This document shows positions 1-8,002 of a DNA stretch of 64,000 bases, one piece after another. The stretch comes from Pseudoxanthomonas sp. z9 (GTDB lineage: Bacteria > Pseudomonadota > Gammaproteobacteria > Xanthomonadales > Xanthomonadaceae): the NCBI RefSeq assembly GCF_006542425.1, contig NZ_VFID01000011.1, forward strand, positions 374,001 through 438,000. Direction: 5' to 3'. Within the stretch, counting starts at the first letter, position 1; every line of letters starts with the position of its first letter. The notes beneath the pieces are model-generated. The model did no database searches. It was given only the letters and a program-made list of their open reading frames with translations, and was not told the DNA's origin. A program made the position numbers and the translations under genes.

Positions 1-1
1 C

Positions 2-361
2 CAGCCCATGCCGGCCGTGCTGGGCTGGCATCCCTGGTTCCGCAAGCCCGACCGGCTCGTCTTCCATCCCTCGGCCATGTATCCACGGGACCACGATGGC
101 ATCGCGACGCTCCCGCTGGTGCCGCCCCGGCCCGGCCCCTGGGATGACTGCTTCATCGCCGAAGACGGCGCCGTGCTGGAACGCGCGCGGCAACGACTCC
201 ACGTCACATCCGATTGCACGCACTGGGTGGTGTACGACGGCGCCGGGCACGCGACCTGCGTGGAACCACAGACGGGGCCGCCGGATGGATTCAATCTTGC
301 GCCGCGCATCGTTGAGCCGGGACAGGTGCTGGCAATGTGGATCGACTTGCGGTGGTCATGA
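2..361 (+). CDS. Aldose 1-epimerase family protein, C-terminal part (partial at window edge)
   Basis: This is the C-terminal 119 or so residues of a galactose-mutarotase-fold protein; the start lies left of the window. Two family signatures are visible: GWHPWFRKP near the edge, with the His expected in the active site, and CVEPQTGPPDGFNL near the end, which carries the conserved Glu-Pro pair of aldose epimerases. Family members interconvert alpha and beta anomers of sugars, and bacterial relatives of this short form often act on sugar phosphates or unusual sugars. No signal peptide can be judged because the N-terminus is missing. The gene ends in TGA, and the next gene on this strand begins only after a 658-base gap, so it closes its transcription unit. 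The fold is well supported; the substrate is unknown. Confidence 0.75.
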   Translation, partial: QPMPAVLGWHPWFRKPDRLVFHPSAMYPRDHDGIATLPLVPPRPGPWDDCFIAEDGAVLERARQRLHVTSDCTHWVVYDGAGHATCVEPQTGPPDGFNLAPRIVEPGQVLAMWIDLRWS

Positions 362-563
362 AGCGTTGGCGGCTCCACCAGTATTGAACGCCGGGGGATT
401 GAACACCTTCAATGGCAGCAACCGCCGCTTCGCCAAGCGCGTGGCCAAGCTGGGCGTTTTCCCCAAGCAGCTTGCTGCCGATAACGGCATCGACCCATCT
501 GCGGGACAGCAACTGCTGAACACGCCGGTCGCTGACATCGATCCGATGTGACAAAGAGGATGA

Positions 564-592
564 GCCTGCACGATATGCAAGATCGTGCAGGC
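564..592. terminator. Perfect 11-bp hairpin, possible terminator
   Basis: GCCTGCACGAT (564-574), a 7-base loop, then ATCGTGCAGGC (582-592) form a perfect stem. It is followed by CATCTCTTT, a poor U-tract. It lies about 200 bases after the stop of the aldose epimerase gene, so it could end that transcript or shape a small RNA. The stem is certain; the role is a guess. Confidence 0.45.
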
Positions 593-824
593 CATCTCTT
601 TAGAAAAGGGCGGTTTGCAGAAAGCACCTTTGTCCATGCGAGGCTCATGAGCGTGCCTCTCCGCGGACGGGCATTGACCAATGACTCTCCTGCAGTGCAA
701 GGACAGGTGGCGGTCAACGGTGATCTCTATCACGAGTGTCCGCTTGAAGCGTAATGAAAGTGGTGATGGCATTCACCTCATTGCATCGTCGACGCACCAC
801 TTGGGTGCAATGATGTTCATGCCA

Positions 825-853
825 TTGCATTATCAAAACGGCTCCGATATTTA
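825..853 (+). promoter_or_regulatory. Putative promoter of the Oar-like receptor
   Basis: TTGCAT (825-830) and TATTTA (848-853) are separated by 17 bases, a standard sigma70 layout. The -35 box overlaps an ATTGCA half-site (824-829) that matches half of the LacI-type operator found at 8284 and 17155. An inverted half-site TGCAAT lies at 806-811 and a third at 780-785. Confidence 0.45.
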
Positions 854-1019
854 TTACAACGCCATTACGGCAAAGCTAAAACTGATAGGGGGCGCGGTAC
901 AACAACGTCTTTGTTTTTCGGATTCGCAGGAATTCCGGCTTGGAAGGGGGCCGGCAGACCGGCGACGCGTCCCAGCGTCCCGTAGTCGCTTCTCCCCCCA
1001 CAACAGGAGCCGGTTCCAA

Positions 1020-4000
1020 ATGAAGAGAGAGACATACCGCACCGCTCATCCCCGCGCTGGCAGGCTGGCGCTTGCCCTGACACTCGCGCTCGCCAGCAGC
1101 GCGGCATGGGCGCAATCCACGACCGGCAACATCTCCGGCAACGTGGCCAATGGCGCCGGCAAGACCGTACTCATCGAGAACAACAGTGGTTTCAGCCGCG
1201 AGGTCGCGGTGGACGAGCGTGGTCGATACGCACTGGGCAACCTGCCACTGGGCACCTACAAGGTCACGGTGAAGCAGGGCGGCGAGGCAGTCGAAACCCG
1301 AGAGAACGTGGCCATCACCGTGGGCGCCAGCACTGTCGTTTCGTTCGCGGGCACGGGCGACCTGCAGACCCTGAGCACGGTCAGCGTGACCGGATCGCGA
1401 CTCAATCCCATCGATGTCACCACGGTGGATACCCGTACGGTGGTGACCTCTGAACAGCTGCTGCAATTGCCATTGGGGCGCACCGCCGAAGCCATCGCGC
1501 TGCTGGCGCCGGGCGTGGTCAGCAACAGCGGCGGATTTGACAATGGTCCGCTGGGCGGTTCGCTTCCCAGCTTCGGTGGATCCGCCGCCAGTGAAAACGC
1601 CTACTACCTCAACGGCTTCAACACCACCACGGCCAGCAACAGCCTGGGCGGCCTGACGCTGCCCTACGGGGCGATCGACCAGCAGGAAATCTTCACCGGC
1701 GGCTACGGCGCGCAGTACGGCCGCAGCAATGGCGGCGTGATCAACCAGGTCGGCAAGCGCGGCGACAACGAGTGGCATTTCGGCGCGGCGGTGATCTGGG
1801 AACCGAATGGGCTGAAGGCCAAGCAGAAGAACATCTACTGGCGTCCCGACAGCCTTGGCAGCACCAACAAAAACACTGCCTACGACTACGCACGGGCCGC
1901 CAACGGTCTGTACCAGCCGTTGAGTGAGAGCGAATCCAGTACGACCACCTACAGTGCCTATGCCGGCGGCCCGATATTCAAGGATCGGCTGTTCTTTTTC
2001 GTCGCCGCCGAACAGGCGGATTCCGATGGCGTGCGCGTGCTGTCCAACCGTGATTCCGCCAACGGCGCCAACGGCGGCTGGACGGACTACAGCTACACCC
2101 AGCAGCGCTGGTACGCAAAGCTGGATTGGTACATCACAGACAATCATCTGCTCGAACTTACCGGCGCCAGTGACGAGTACGAAACCAGCGGGCAGATCTA
2201 CCGTTACGACTACCTAACCCGCGAGCGCGGCACGTACTATGCCGACGATTCCCGACAGGAAGCCGGACCCACACTGTATCTTGGCAAGTACACCGGCTAT
2301 TTCGGCGAGAACGTCACCGTAACCGCCCTGTATGGCGAAATGTCCACACCCGATGAGGTGACGCCATCCGGCTATGACCCAGCCAACGGCCCGCTGATCG
2401 CCGACGCCACGCAGCAGAATCCCGCGTACACCGGTGGTGCGCCTATCCTCGGCACGCAGAAGGTCATCTCGACCAGCGATCCGGACCGCGAGTACAAGAA
2501 AACCAATACCCGCCTGAATCTGGAATGGCGGGTCGGCGACCACACGCTCAGCTTCGGCATCGACAACCAGAAGTCCGAGGGCATCGACATCGGCTCTATC
2601 CTGTCCGGCCCCGGATACTCATGGACCTATGGCCGAACCGACGATCCCAACGGCCTGCAAACCAACGGCCTGATCACCCAGGCGGCGAATGAAGATGGGG
2701 GCATCGGTGCACCGAGCCCGGGCCTGGTGGATCCGGTGCATGGCGCCAGCGGCTACTACGTCATCAGGAACATCAACACCAGTCTGTATTCCTACGAGGC
2801 CAAGCAGAAGGCGTACTACATCGAGGACAAGTGGCAGATTACCGACAACCTGCTGCTCAACCTGGGCCTGCGCAAGGACGAATTCACCAATTACACGCCA
2901 TTCGGCCAAGCCTACATCGAGGTCAAGGACGCATGGGCACCCCGCATCGGTTTCAGCTGGGACGTCCACGGCGATTCCACCTTGAAGGTGTTCGGCAACC
3001 TTGGCCGCTACTACCTCGGCCTGCCACTGTCACCGGTTGGCCTGTTCACGCCGGCGATAAATACCAGTACCTACTACACCTACAGCGGTATCAACGCCGA
3101 CGGCACGCCGATCATTTCCCAGCAGTTGGGATCCGCGGTGTCGGCCAACTCGCGCTTCGGCCGCATCGCGGATGTGCGCACCGCGGTGGCCAAGGACATC
3201 GAAGGGGAGAACCAGGACGAAATCATCCTGGGCTTCACCAAGCAGCTGGAGAGTGGCTGGGTTTACGGTGTCCGCGCTACCCATCGACGCCTGAATGCCA
3301 GCATCGACGACCAGAACTATGACGTGTCCAATACCGCCTTGATCGAGGCGGCCGCCGCGCAGGGCATCACCATTGACTGGTCGAAGGTATCCGGCGCGGC
3401 GCTGATCAATCCGGGCAAGACCAACACCTGGGGTGTGATTGGCACCGATGGCCAGTTCCATGAGGTCACGGTGACCCGCGAGGCGGCCGGATTCCCGGAA
3501 CTCAAGCGCAACTACTCGGCGGTGGAGTTCAATCTGGAGCGTCCGTTCGACGGAAAGTGGTACACGAAGTTCAACTACGTGTGGTCGCACAGCTATGGCA
3601 CCACCGAGGGCCAGTTGCGTTCGGACCTGTGGCGTACCGGTGGCGCGCTCGGCAGCTACCAGGGCCAGGCCTCGGTATCGACCACGCAGAGCTGGGACCA
3701 CGCCGCGCTGATGGAACACTTCAACGGCGACCAGTCCAATGATCATCGCCACCAGATCAAGCTGTATGGCTACTACCAGCTGACTCCGGAGTGGGGCGTG
3801 TCCGGCAACCTGAGCATGATTTCCGGCGCGCCCCGCAACTGCCTGGGCAACTACTACGGCGACACCTACACCGGCACGGACCCGGCCGGCTATGGCACCA
3901 GCGCGATCACCGGCGGCCCGTACCACTACTGCTATGACCCGAGCACCGATACCGGCCGACCCTCACCCCCCGGGTCGCAGGGGCGTCTGGGTTGGGTGAA

Positions 4001-4214
4001 CCAGATCGACCTGGGCGTGCTGTACAAGCCCGCCTTCGCCGAGGGCAAGCTGGCCTTCAGCTTCAACGTCTTCAACGTCACCAACGAGGATGCGGCGACC
4101 AACATTTACCCGTTCTCACAGCTGCCCGACAAGACGTTGAATCCGCTGTACAACCAGCCGGTCGCCTATCAGACGCCCACGTATGCGCGCCTGACCGTCA
4201 GTTACGACTACTGA
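1020..4214 (+). CDS. Oar-like TonB-dependent receptor with N-terminal carboxypeptidase-regulatory domain
   Basis: This is an outer-membrane active transporter of 1064 residues powered by TonB. The ATG at 1020 is preceded by ACAGGAG at good spacing and begins a clear Sec signal (hydrophobic LALALTLALASSAAWA, cut before QS). Residues 29 to about 110 form a carboxypeptidase-regulatory-like beta domain (GNISGNVANGAGKTVLIENN), which separates Oar-type receptors from siderophore receptors. A plug domain follows (about 115-260, with YLNGFNTTT and GGYGAQYGRSNGGVIN), then the beta barrel, ending in the terminal aromatic ARLTVSYDY. Oar-type receptors are linked to uptake or export of large carbohydrates and proteins; the substrate here is unknown. 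It stands alone, with its own promoter and terminator. The half-operators upstream hint at control by the LacI protein of the nearby sugar module. Confidence 0.88.
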   Translation: MKRETYRTAHPRAGRLALALTLALASSAAWAQSTTGNISGNVANGAGKTVLIENNSGFSREVAVDERGRYALGNLPLGTYKVTVKQGGEAVETRENVAITVGASTVVSFAGTGDLQTLSTVSVTGSRLNPIDVTTVDTRTVVTSEQLLQLPLGRTAEAIALLAPGVVSNSGGFDNGPLGGSLPSFGGSAASENAYYLNGFNTTTASNSLGGLTLPYGAIDQQEIFTGGYGAQYGRSNGGVINQVGKRGDNEWHFGAAVIWEPNGLKAKQKNIYWRPDSLGSTNKNTAYDYARAANGLYQPLSESESSTTTYSAYAGGPIFKDRLFFFVAAEQADSDGVRVLSNRDSANGANGGWTDYSYTQQRWYAKLDWYITDNHLLELTGASDEYETSGQIYRYDYLTRERGTYYADDSRQEAGPTLYLGKYTGYFGENVTVTALYGEMSTPDEVTPSGYDPANGPLIADATQQNPAYTGGAPILGTQKVISTSDPDREYKKTNTRLNLEWRVGDHTLSFGIDNQKSEGIDIGSILSGPGYSWTYGRTDDPNGLQTNGLITQAANEDGGIGAPSPGLVDPVHGASGYYVIRNINTSLYSYEAKQKAYYIEDKWQITDNLLLNLGLRKDEFTNYTPFGQAYIEVKDAWAPRIGFSWDVHGDSTLKVFGNLGRYYLGLPLSPVGLFTPAINTSTYYTYSGINADGTPIISQQLGSAVSANSRFGRIADVRTAVAKDIEGENQDEIILGFTKQLESGWVYGVRATHRRLNASIDDQNYDVSNTALIEAAAAQGITIDWSKVSGAALINPGKTNTWGVIGTDGQFHEVTVTREAAGFPELKRNYSAVEFNLERPFDGKWYTKFNYVWSHSYGTTEGQLRSDLWRTGGALGSYQGQASVSTTQSWDHAALMEHFNGDQSNDHRHQIKLYGYYQLTPEWGVSGNLSMISGAPRNCLGNYYGDTYTGTDPAGYGTSAITGGPYHYCYDPSTDTGRPSPPGSQGRLGWVNQIDLGVLYKPAFAEGKLAFSFNVFNVTNEDAATNIYPFSQLPDKTLNPLYNQPVAYQTPTYARLTVSYDY

Positions 4215-4252
4215 CCGGCGCAAACGCACGTCGCGGCCCGGACGTGCAATCC

Positions 4253-4287
4253 GAAGGGCCGTCACCTTGCGTGGCGGCCTTTCTCTC
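4253..4287 (+). terminator. Rho-independent terminator after the Oar-like receptor
   Basis: GGCCGTCAC (4257-4265), a CTTGC loop and GTGGCGGCC (4271-4279) pair with one G-T wobble. The stem extends through GAAG/TTTC, and TTTCTCTC follows. The hairpin lies about 40 bases after the receptor stop and reads correctly only on this strand. Confidence 0.8.
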
Positions 4288-4447
4288 ATTCGCCTGTGGA
4301 TTCCCAGGCGCTGATGCACGGCGGCCAGCAAATGGGTCCCGGTGGCAGCAATAAGGCCGCCAGCGCCAGGTCAGCGAGAGGAGACGTGGATAGCGTCCTG
4401 CCTGCCTGATAGCGCGGGACGCCACACGCACCGGTTCTTCTCACCGA

Positions 4448-4476
4448 TTGACAGTCTACCTACTAGTAGGTATAGT
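4448..4476 (+). promoter_or_regulatory. Promoter with TetR-type operator in its spacer
   Basis: TTGACA (4448-4453, exact consensus) and TATAGT (4471-4476) are separated by exactly 17 bases. The spacer plus the first two bases of the -10 box is the perfect 16-bp palindrome TACCTACTAGTAGGTA (4457-4472). It precedes the membrane protein/TetR gene pair, so the encoded TetR protein most likely binds here and blocks polymerase, giving autoregulation. Confidence 0.85.
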
Positions 4477-4504
4477 CGCCTCACTCTCTGACAGGAACGA
4501 CCCC

Positions 4505-4990
4505 GTGGGCATTTCTCCTATCGGCTGGCTCCACACACTGGGCAGCCTTCCGGCCATTCCCCTTGCCGCCTACATGCTGTTCAAGTACGGGCGGATCGTT
4601 CCCGAAACCCGCGCCGGGCGTGCGTATTTCTGGTTCATGCTGCTGGGGGTGCTGACGGTGTATCCGATTGCGCACCAGCCAATCAGCGCCATCGTGGCGT
4701 CCGTCACGCTGGCGATGCTGTTGCTGGGTTACGGCATCGCGCGGTGGCGAACGGCGAAGACCTTCTGGAAACATGTGCAAACGATTGCCCTGAGCATCAG
4801 CGTGTTCCTGCTGATGGTCCCCACGGTCAGCGAAAGCCTGCGCAGGCTGCCGGTGGGCCATCCGCTGGTGACCGATTTGAAGGACCCGCTGCTGCTCGGC
4901 GTGCAGGGCGCGCTGTTTCTGGCGTTGATCATCGGCATCCCCTTGCAGATGCTCGCGCTGCGCAGGCAAAAAATCCTCCAGGCCGGGTGA
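4505..4990 (+). CDS. Small integral membrane protein under TetR control
   Basis: The product has 161 residues with four hydrophobic segments, roughly at residues 8-24, 40-80 (two), 95-112 and 135-155, and no recognised enzymatic motif. I chose the GTG at 4505 because AGGA lies 8 bases upstream and because the longer reading would start inside the promoter. It forms a two-gene operon with the TetR regulator, which starts 7 bases after its stop. Membrane proteins paired with a local TetR repressor are often involved in drug or solvent response or in lipid metabolism, but nothing in this sequence shows which. I do not recognise the family. Confidence 0.7.
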   Translation: MGISPIGWLHTLGSLPAIPLAAYMLFKYGRIVPETRAGRAYFWFMLLGVLTVYPIAHQPISAIVASVTLAMLLLGYGIARWRTAKTFWKHVQTIALSISVFLLMVPTVSESLRRLPVGHPLVTDLKDPLLLGVQGALFLALIIGIPLQMLALRRQKILQAG

Positions 4991-4997
4991 ACGATTG

Positions 4998-5603
4998 ATG
5001 CCTACTCCAGAAACAGACATGCAGCCGCAGTACTCGCCCAAGGCGCAGGAGATCATCCGGCGGACGAACGAACTGCTGGCCTCCGGCGGGTACAACGGTT
5101 TCAGCTATGCGGACATCGCGGAACTGGTCGACGTACGCAAGGCCAGCATCCACCACCACTTCCCCGCAAAAGTGGATCTGGTGAAGGCGACGGTGGCGCA
5201 GCATCGGGAGGCCACCCGGCGCGGCCTGCGCGCGCTGGACGAATCCACCCCGGATGCTTTCGCGCGGCTGCTGGCCTATTCGCGCTACTGGGCGGACTGC
5301 ATCCAGGCCTCCAATCCGCCCATCTGCATTTGCGCGCTGCTGGCGGCGGAATTGCCAGCAGTGCCGGCGGAAGTCGCGGATGAGGTGAAGGCGCATTTCA
5401 ACGACCTTCATGCCTGGATTGGCCGGACCCTGGCGCAAGGCGTGGAGCAGGACAACATGCGATTGAACGACACTCCGTCCGCGGAAGCGTCCGTGTTCAT
5501 GGCGTCGATACACGGCGCCATGCTTTCCGCGCGGGCGACCGGCAATGCCTCGGTGTTCTGGGAGATTGCGAAGGCGGCGACCGACCGGTTGAGGTCGGTG
5601 TAG
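4998..5603 (+). CDS. TetR/AcrR family transcriptional regulator
   Basis: A one-domain repressor of about 201 residues. The N-terminal DNA-binding domain is typical: a helix carrying AQEIIRRTNELLASGGYNGFSYADIAELVDV is followed by the recognition helix KASIHHHFPAKVDLV (the family usually has K-x-x-x-Y/H-x-H-F). The C-terminal half (about 70-201) is the ligand-binding and dimer region, unusually rich in Cys in PPICICALLAAE. The ATG at 4998 follows the membrane protein gene closely; a TTG at 4995 and an ATG at residue 9 are alternatives. The palindrome within the operon promoter is its obvious binding site. The stop codon TAG lies in a GTAG-headed hairpin (5600-5621). Confidence 0.9.
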   Translation: MPTPETDMQPQYSPKAQEIIRRTNELLASGGYNGFSYADIAELVDVRKASIHHHFPAKVDLVKATVAQHREATRRGLRALDESTPDAFARLLAYSRYWADCIQASNPPICICALLAAELPAVPAEVADEVKAHFNDLHAWIGRTLAQGVEQDNMRLNDTPSAEASVFMASIHGAMLSARATGNASVFWEIAKAATDRLRSV

Positions 5604-5621
5604 AGCCGGCGAGCGGCCTAG
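5600..5621. repeat. GTAG-headed hairpin between convergent genes
   Basis: GTAGAGCCGGCGAGCGGCCTAG runs from the stop codon of the TetR gene to the stop codon of the opposite gene. GCCG (5605-5608) and CGGC (5614-5617) can pair. The GTAG head and GC-rich stem resemble the GTAG (SMAG-type) REP elements known from Stenotrophomonas. The arm is short, so this is a weak example. Confidence 0.35.
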
Positions 5622-6109
5622 TCCAGCTTCCACACGGAAACCGGAATCGAGCCGTCCGATCTGGCCGGCACCCGGTAGGTCAGCACGCCGTCGTCCAGGG
5701 TGTACTCGCGCTGCTGGCTGGTGCCTTCCCAGTTCGGGAACGAGGCGCCTTCGATGCGGAAGGTGAGGGTGTGCCGCGAGGCGTCGACCGCAATCGTGCC
5801 GTAGTGGGTGCTGGAACCCAGCGCGGCCGAGGCATACTCGTCGGCGCTGCCGCGTGCCTTGTCGTCCGATGCGAACCGCAGGCGTTCGGACTTGAAGATC
5901 TGCAGGGAATAGCGCCCCCGGGCATCGACGATCAGGCGGCCCGTGGGGGACTCGCCGTAGTCCCGGACGCGTTCTCCGCCGGGCAGGATCTTGTCCGCCG
6001 CGACCAGTGTCCAGGTGCCCCGCAGGGGCGATTCCGGTGAAGCGGCGCGTGCGTCGCGCGCGGCCAGGCCGGCGAGCATCGCGAGGGTCATGCCGAGGAT
6101 GGGATTCAT
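5618..6109 (-). CDS. Secreted lipocalin-like domain protein
   Basis: A 163-residue protein with a Sec signal (MNPILGMTLAMLAGLAARDARA) followed by one domain of the lipocalin-like type seen in small exported or fungal-like proteins: PLRGTWTLVAADKILPGGERVRDYGESPTGRLIVDARGRYSLQIF and later HYGTIAVDASRHTLTFRIEGASFPNWEGTSQQR, a pattern of paired beta strands. The function of this domain family is not established. The chosen ATG gives a clean signal peptide; in-frame ATGs further upstream (6193, 6178) would add a non-hydrophobic extension that runs into the divergent promoter. It is divergent from the LysR gene at 6214, the usual layout for a regulator and its target. Confidence 0.75.
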   Translation of the reverse strand: MNPILGMTLAMLAGLAARDARAASPESPLRGTWTLVAADKILPGGERVRDYGESPTGRLIVDARGRYSLQIFKSERLRFASDDKARGSADEYASAALGSSTHYGTIAVDASRHTLTFRIEGASFPNWEGTSQQREYTLDDGVLTYRVPARSDGSIPVSVWKLD

Positions 6110-6158
6110 GGCGGGGGAACCGTGCGTGGGGTTGGTGAAAACGGTACCCTGCCACCAG

Positions 6159-6171
6159 CATTTCAAAAATG
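6159..6171. promoter_or_regulatory. Possible LysR binding site in the divergent promoter
   Basis: CATTTCAAAAATG is a 13-bp palindrome in the AT-rich 104 bases between the lipocalin-like gene and the LysR gene. Its position suits a LysR-type regulator that represses itself and controls its divergent neighbour. This is inference from position and symmetry only. Confidence 0.35.
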
Positions 6172-6213
6172 CATTCATGATGATATCTGTCATTCCAAAA
6201 TCGAATCCTTGAA

Positions 6214-7062
6214 ATGAAGCCCCTGGACATCACCGCGGTGCAGGCCTTCGTGACGGCGGCGGAACTGCAGAGCTTCACCCGTGCCGCCGATGCGCTGGAG
6301 ACCACGCAGTCCGCCATCAGCCTCCGGCTGGGCAAGCTGGAGACGCAGCTCGGCAGGCGGCTGATGGAGCGTTCGCCTCGCCATGTCCGGCTTTCCGCGG
6401 AAGGCCAGGCGTTCCTGGAGGTCGCGCGCGAATTGCTCTCGGCCCACGACCGCGCCGTCGCGGCATGGGATGTCGAAGCGCGCCGGCTGGTGGTTGGCAT
6501 CAGCCACGAACTGATCGGCAGCGAACTGCCTTCGCTCCTGCGACGGATCAACGCCCACGATCCGGCTTTGCGGGTGGAGATGCGCGTGGGCGGCAGCCGT
6601 GATCTGATGGCGCTGTACGACCAGGATGAACTCGATGCGGCCTGGGTACTGCGGCCGGATGATCGCCGCAAGCGGGGCAAGGCCATCCATGCGGAACCGA
6701 TGGCCTGGGTATCGGCGCCGGGATGGCGGCCGGTTCCCGGCCAGCCCTTGCCGCTGGCGACGCAGGGCAAGGGCTGCCGCATTCGCAACGCGGCCACGCG
6801 CGCGCTCGATGAAGCCGGCGTTGCGTGGGAGGAAGTCTTCGTTGGCAGGGGCGCCGCCATGGTCGGCGCGGCGGCGGCGGCCGGCATGGCCGTTGCCGTC
6901 CTGGCGCCGCGCACCGCGCCCCCTGGCACGGTGGACGCCGGCGACATACTCTCCTTGCCGCCGATTCCCGCACAGGAAGTGATGCTCTACAGCAGCCTCA
7001 ACGATCGCCGATCGCGCGAGGCCTTGCGCCTGATATCGCTGGCTTTCCAGCAGGCACGTTGA
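6214..7062 (+). CDS. LysR family transcriptional regulator
   Basis: A 282-residue regulator. The winged helix-turn-helix is at residues 4-62, with the family pattern AVQAFVTAAELQSFTRAADALETTQSAISLRLGKLETQLGRRLMER. The rest is the periplasmic-binding-protein-like sensor domain (about 88-280). LysR proteins usually need a small-molecule ligand and regulate a divergently read neighbour, here the lipocalin-like gene starting at 6109. The ATG at 6214 is the only start giving the standard N-terminus. The coinducer cannot be deduced. The next gene on this strand, the PhyH dioxygenase, is 154 bases away and appears to have its own promoter. Confidence 0.9.
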   Translation: MKPLDITAVQAFVTAAELQSFTRAADALETTQSAISLRLGKLETQLGRRLMERSPRHVRLSAEGQAFLEVARELLSAHDRAVAAWDVEARRLVVGISHELIGSELPSLLRRINAHDPALRVEMRVGGSRDLMALYDQDELDAAWVLRPDDRRKRGKAIHAEPMAWVSAPGWRPVPGQPLPLATQGKGCRIRNAATRALDEAGVAWEEVFVGRGAAMVGAAAAAGMAVAVLAPRTAPPGTVDAGDILSLPPIPAQEVMLYSSLNDRRSREALRLISLAFQQAR

Positions 7063-7158
7063 GCCGTCGGGTTTGCCTGCCATCGGCCAGTGCCGCAGCC
7101 AGTGGGCGGCGCGATTCAATCCGTACTTTTTCTATGGCATCAAGGTAAAGGCGCCACA

Positions 7159-7185
7159 TTGATCGACTCCGGGCCGGAGTATCTA
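7159..7185 (+). promoter_or_regulatory. Palindromic operator-like site before the PhyH gene
   Basis: ACTCCGGGCCGGAGT (7166-7180) is a perfect 15-bp palindrome. It lies between TTGATC (7159-7164) and TATCTA (7180-7185), which could be -35 and -10 boxes with a short 15-base spacer. The gene begins 37 bases from the palindrome. The symmetry is certain; the promoter assignment is tentative. Confidence 0.4.
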
Positions 7186-7216
7186 CTGCCGCTTCCGTCC
7201 TCTCTCAGGTGCCGTC

Positions 7217-8002
7217 ATGTACCCGGATGCAGATGCCGCGCAGATCGGATTCTTCCGGGAGCATGGTTACCTGGTGGTGAGACAGGCCCTTCCGCCACCG
7301 GCGCTGGACGAACTGGAAAGTTACTGCGACATCCTCATCGCCCAGAAGAACGAGCTGGCCAACGACTGGGCATGGAGCCAGGGCGAGTCCCGCGAGAACC
7401 GCAGCTTCCGCATCGTGCAGTCCTCGCCGAGCAAGGTCTGGGCGGATATCGCCGTGCAGCCGTATCGCCGGTGGCTGGAACGTTTTTCGTCCCAGTTGAT
7501 GGGGCTGGACATGGCGTTCTGGTACGACCAGTTCCTCGGCAAACCGCCCGGACATGGCGCGGTCACCGAGTGGCACCAGGACGAGGGCTACTGGGGGCGC
7601 AATCTAGCCGACCGCGGCATCACTGGCTGGATCCCCCTGCAGGACGTGGACGCCACCAACGGTTGCATGCACTTCATCGACGAAGGGCATCGGCTCGGCA
7701 TCCTTCCGCATCGCCTGGTCGAAGGCGTGCAGAGCGATCTGCTCACCTGCGCCGTGGATGAAACCCGCACCGTCATCTGCCCGATGCAGCGCGGCGACGT
7801 GGCGTTCCATCATTCCAAGACGCCGCACATGAGCACCGCCAACCTCGGCCCCGCCTGGCGCAAGGCGGTCACCAACCATCTCCAGCAACGCGACGCGGGA
7901 GGCGAGGGCGATCACTATCCGTGGCGGGTGAAGGTCAACCAGCGCACCGGCGAACGCAAGGCGGTCGGAAGCACGGACCAGAAAGACGACGGCGGAGCCT
8001 GA
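7217..8002 (+). CDS. Phytanoyl-CoA dioxygenase (PhyH) family protein
   Basis: A 261-residue Fe(II)/2-oxoglutarate oxygenase. The metal-binding pair is H120-x-D122 in EWHQDEGYWG, and the distal His lies in GDVAFHHSKTPHMS (about 198-204). The 2-oxoglutarate-binding Arg is probably in the following AWRKAVTNH. PhyH enzymes hydroxylate lipids, small acids or natural products; bacterial members near sugar dehydrogenase clusters are common but mostly uncharacterised. There is no signal peptide, so it is cytoplasmic. It is a single-gene unit with an operator-like palindrome upstream, and it ends 281 bases before the first LacI-type operator, so I do not place it in that regulon with confidence. Confidence 0.85.
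   Translation: MYPDADAAQIGFFREHGYLVVRQALPPPALDELESYCDILIAQKNELANDWAWSQGESRENRSFRIVQSSPSKVWADIAVQPYRRWLERFSSQLMGLDMAFWYDQFLGKPPGHGAVTEWHQDEGYWGRNLADRGITGWIPLQDVDATNGCMHFIDEGHRLGILPHRLVEGVQSDLLTCAVDETRTVICPMQRGDVAFHHSKTPHMSTANLGPAWRKAVTNHLQQRDAGGEGDHYPWRVKVNQRTGERKAVGSTDQKDDGGA

Larger units (their letters stand above)
362..1019. other. Gap of 658 bases before the Oar-like receptor gene
   Basis: I see no convincing gene here. Short open frames exist, but none has a ribosome site or a recognisable product. The left part holds a perfect hairpin at 564-592. The right part looks regulatory: three ATTGCA/TGCAAT half-sites between 780 and 829, a sigma70-like promoter at 825-853, and a long leader of about 165 bases ending with the ribosome site ACAGGAG before the ATG at 1020. 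The AT-rich stretch 820-920 stands out from the GC-rich surroundings. Confidence 0.6.

Noticed and set aside
96-551. Open frame of 151 codons overlapping the first gene and running into the gap
   Set aside because: The first half is the frame-shifted shadow of the aldose epimerase gene, and the rest has no ribosome site or recognisable pattern.
876-2147. Long antisense frame of over 400 codons within the Oar-like receptor
   Set aside because: Composition is the His/Val/Gly/Arg-rich type produced by the antisense strand of GC-rich genes; the plus-strand receptor is unambiguous.
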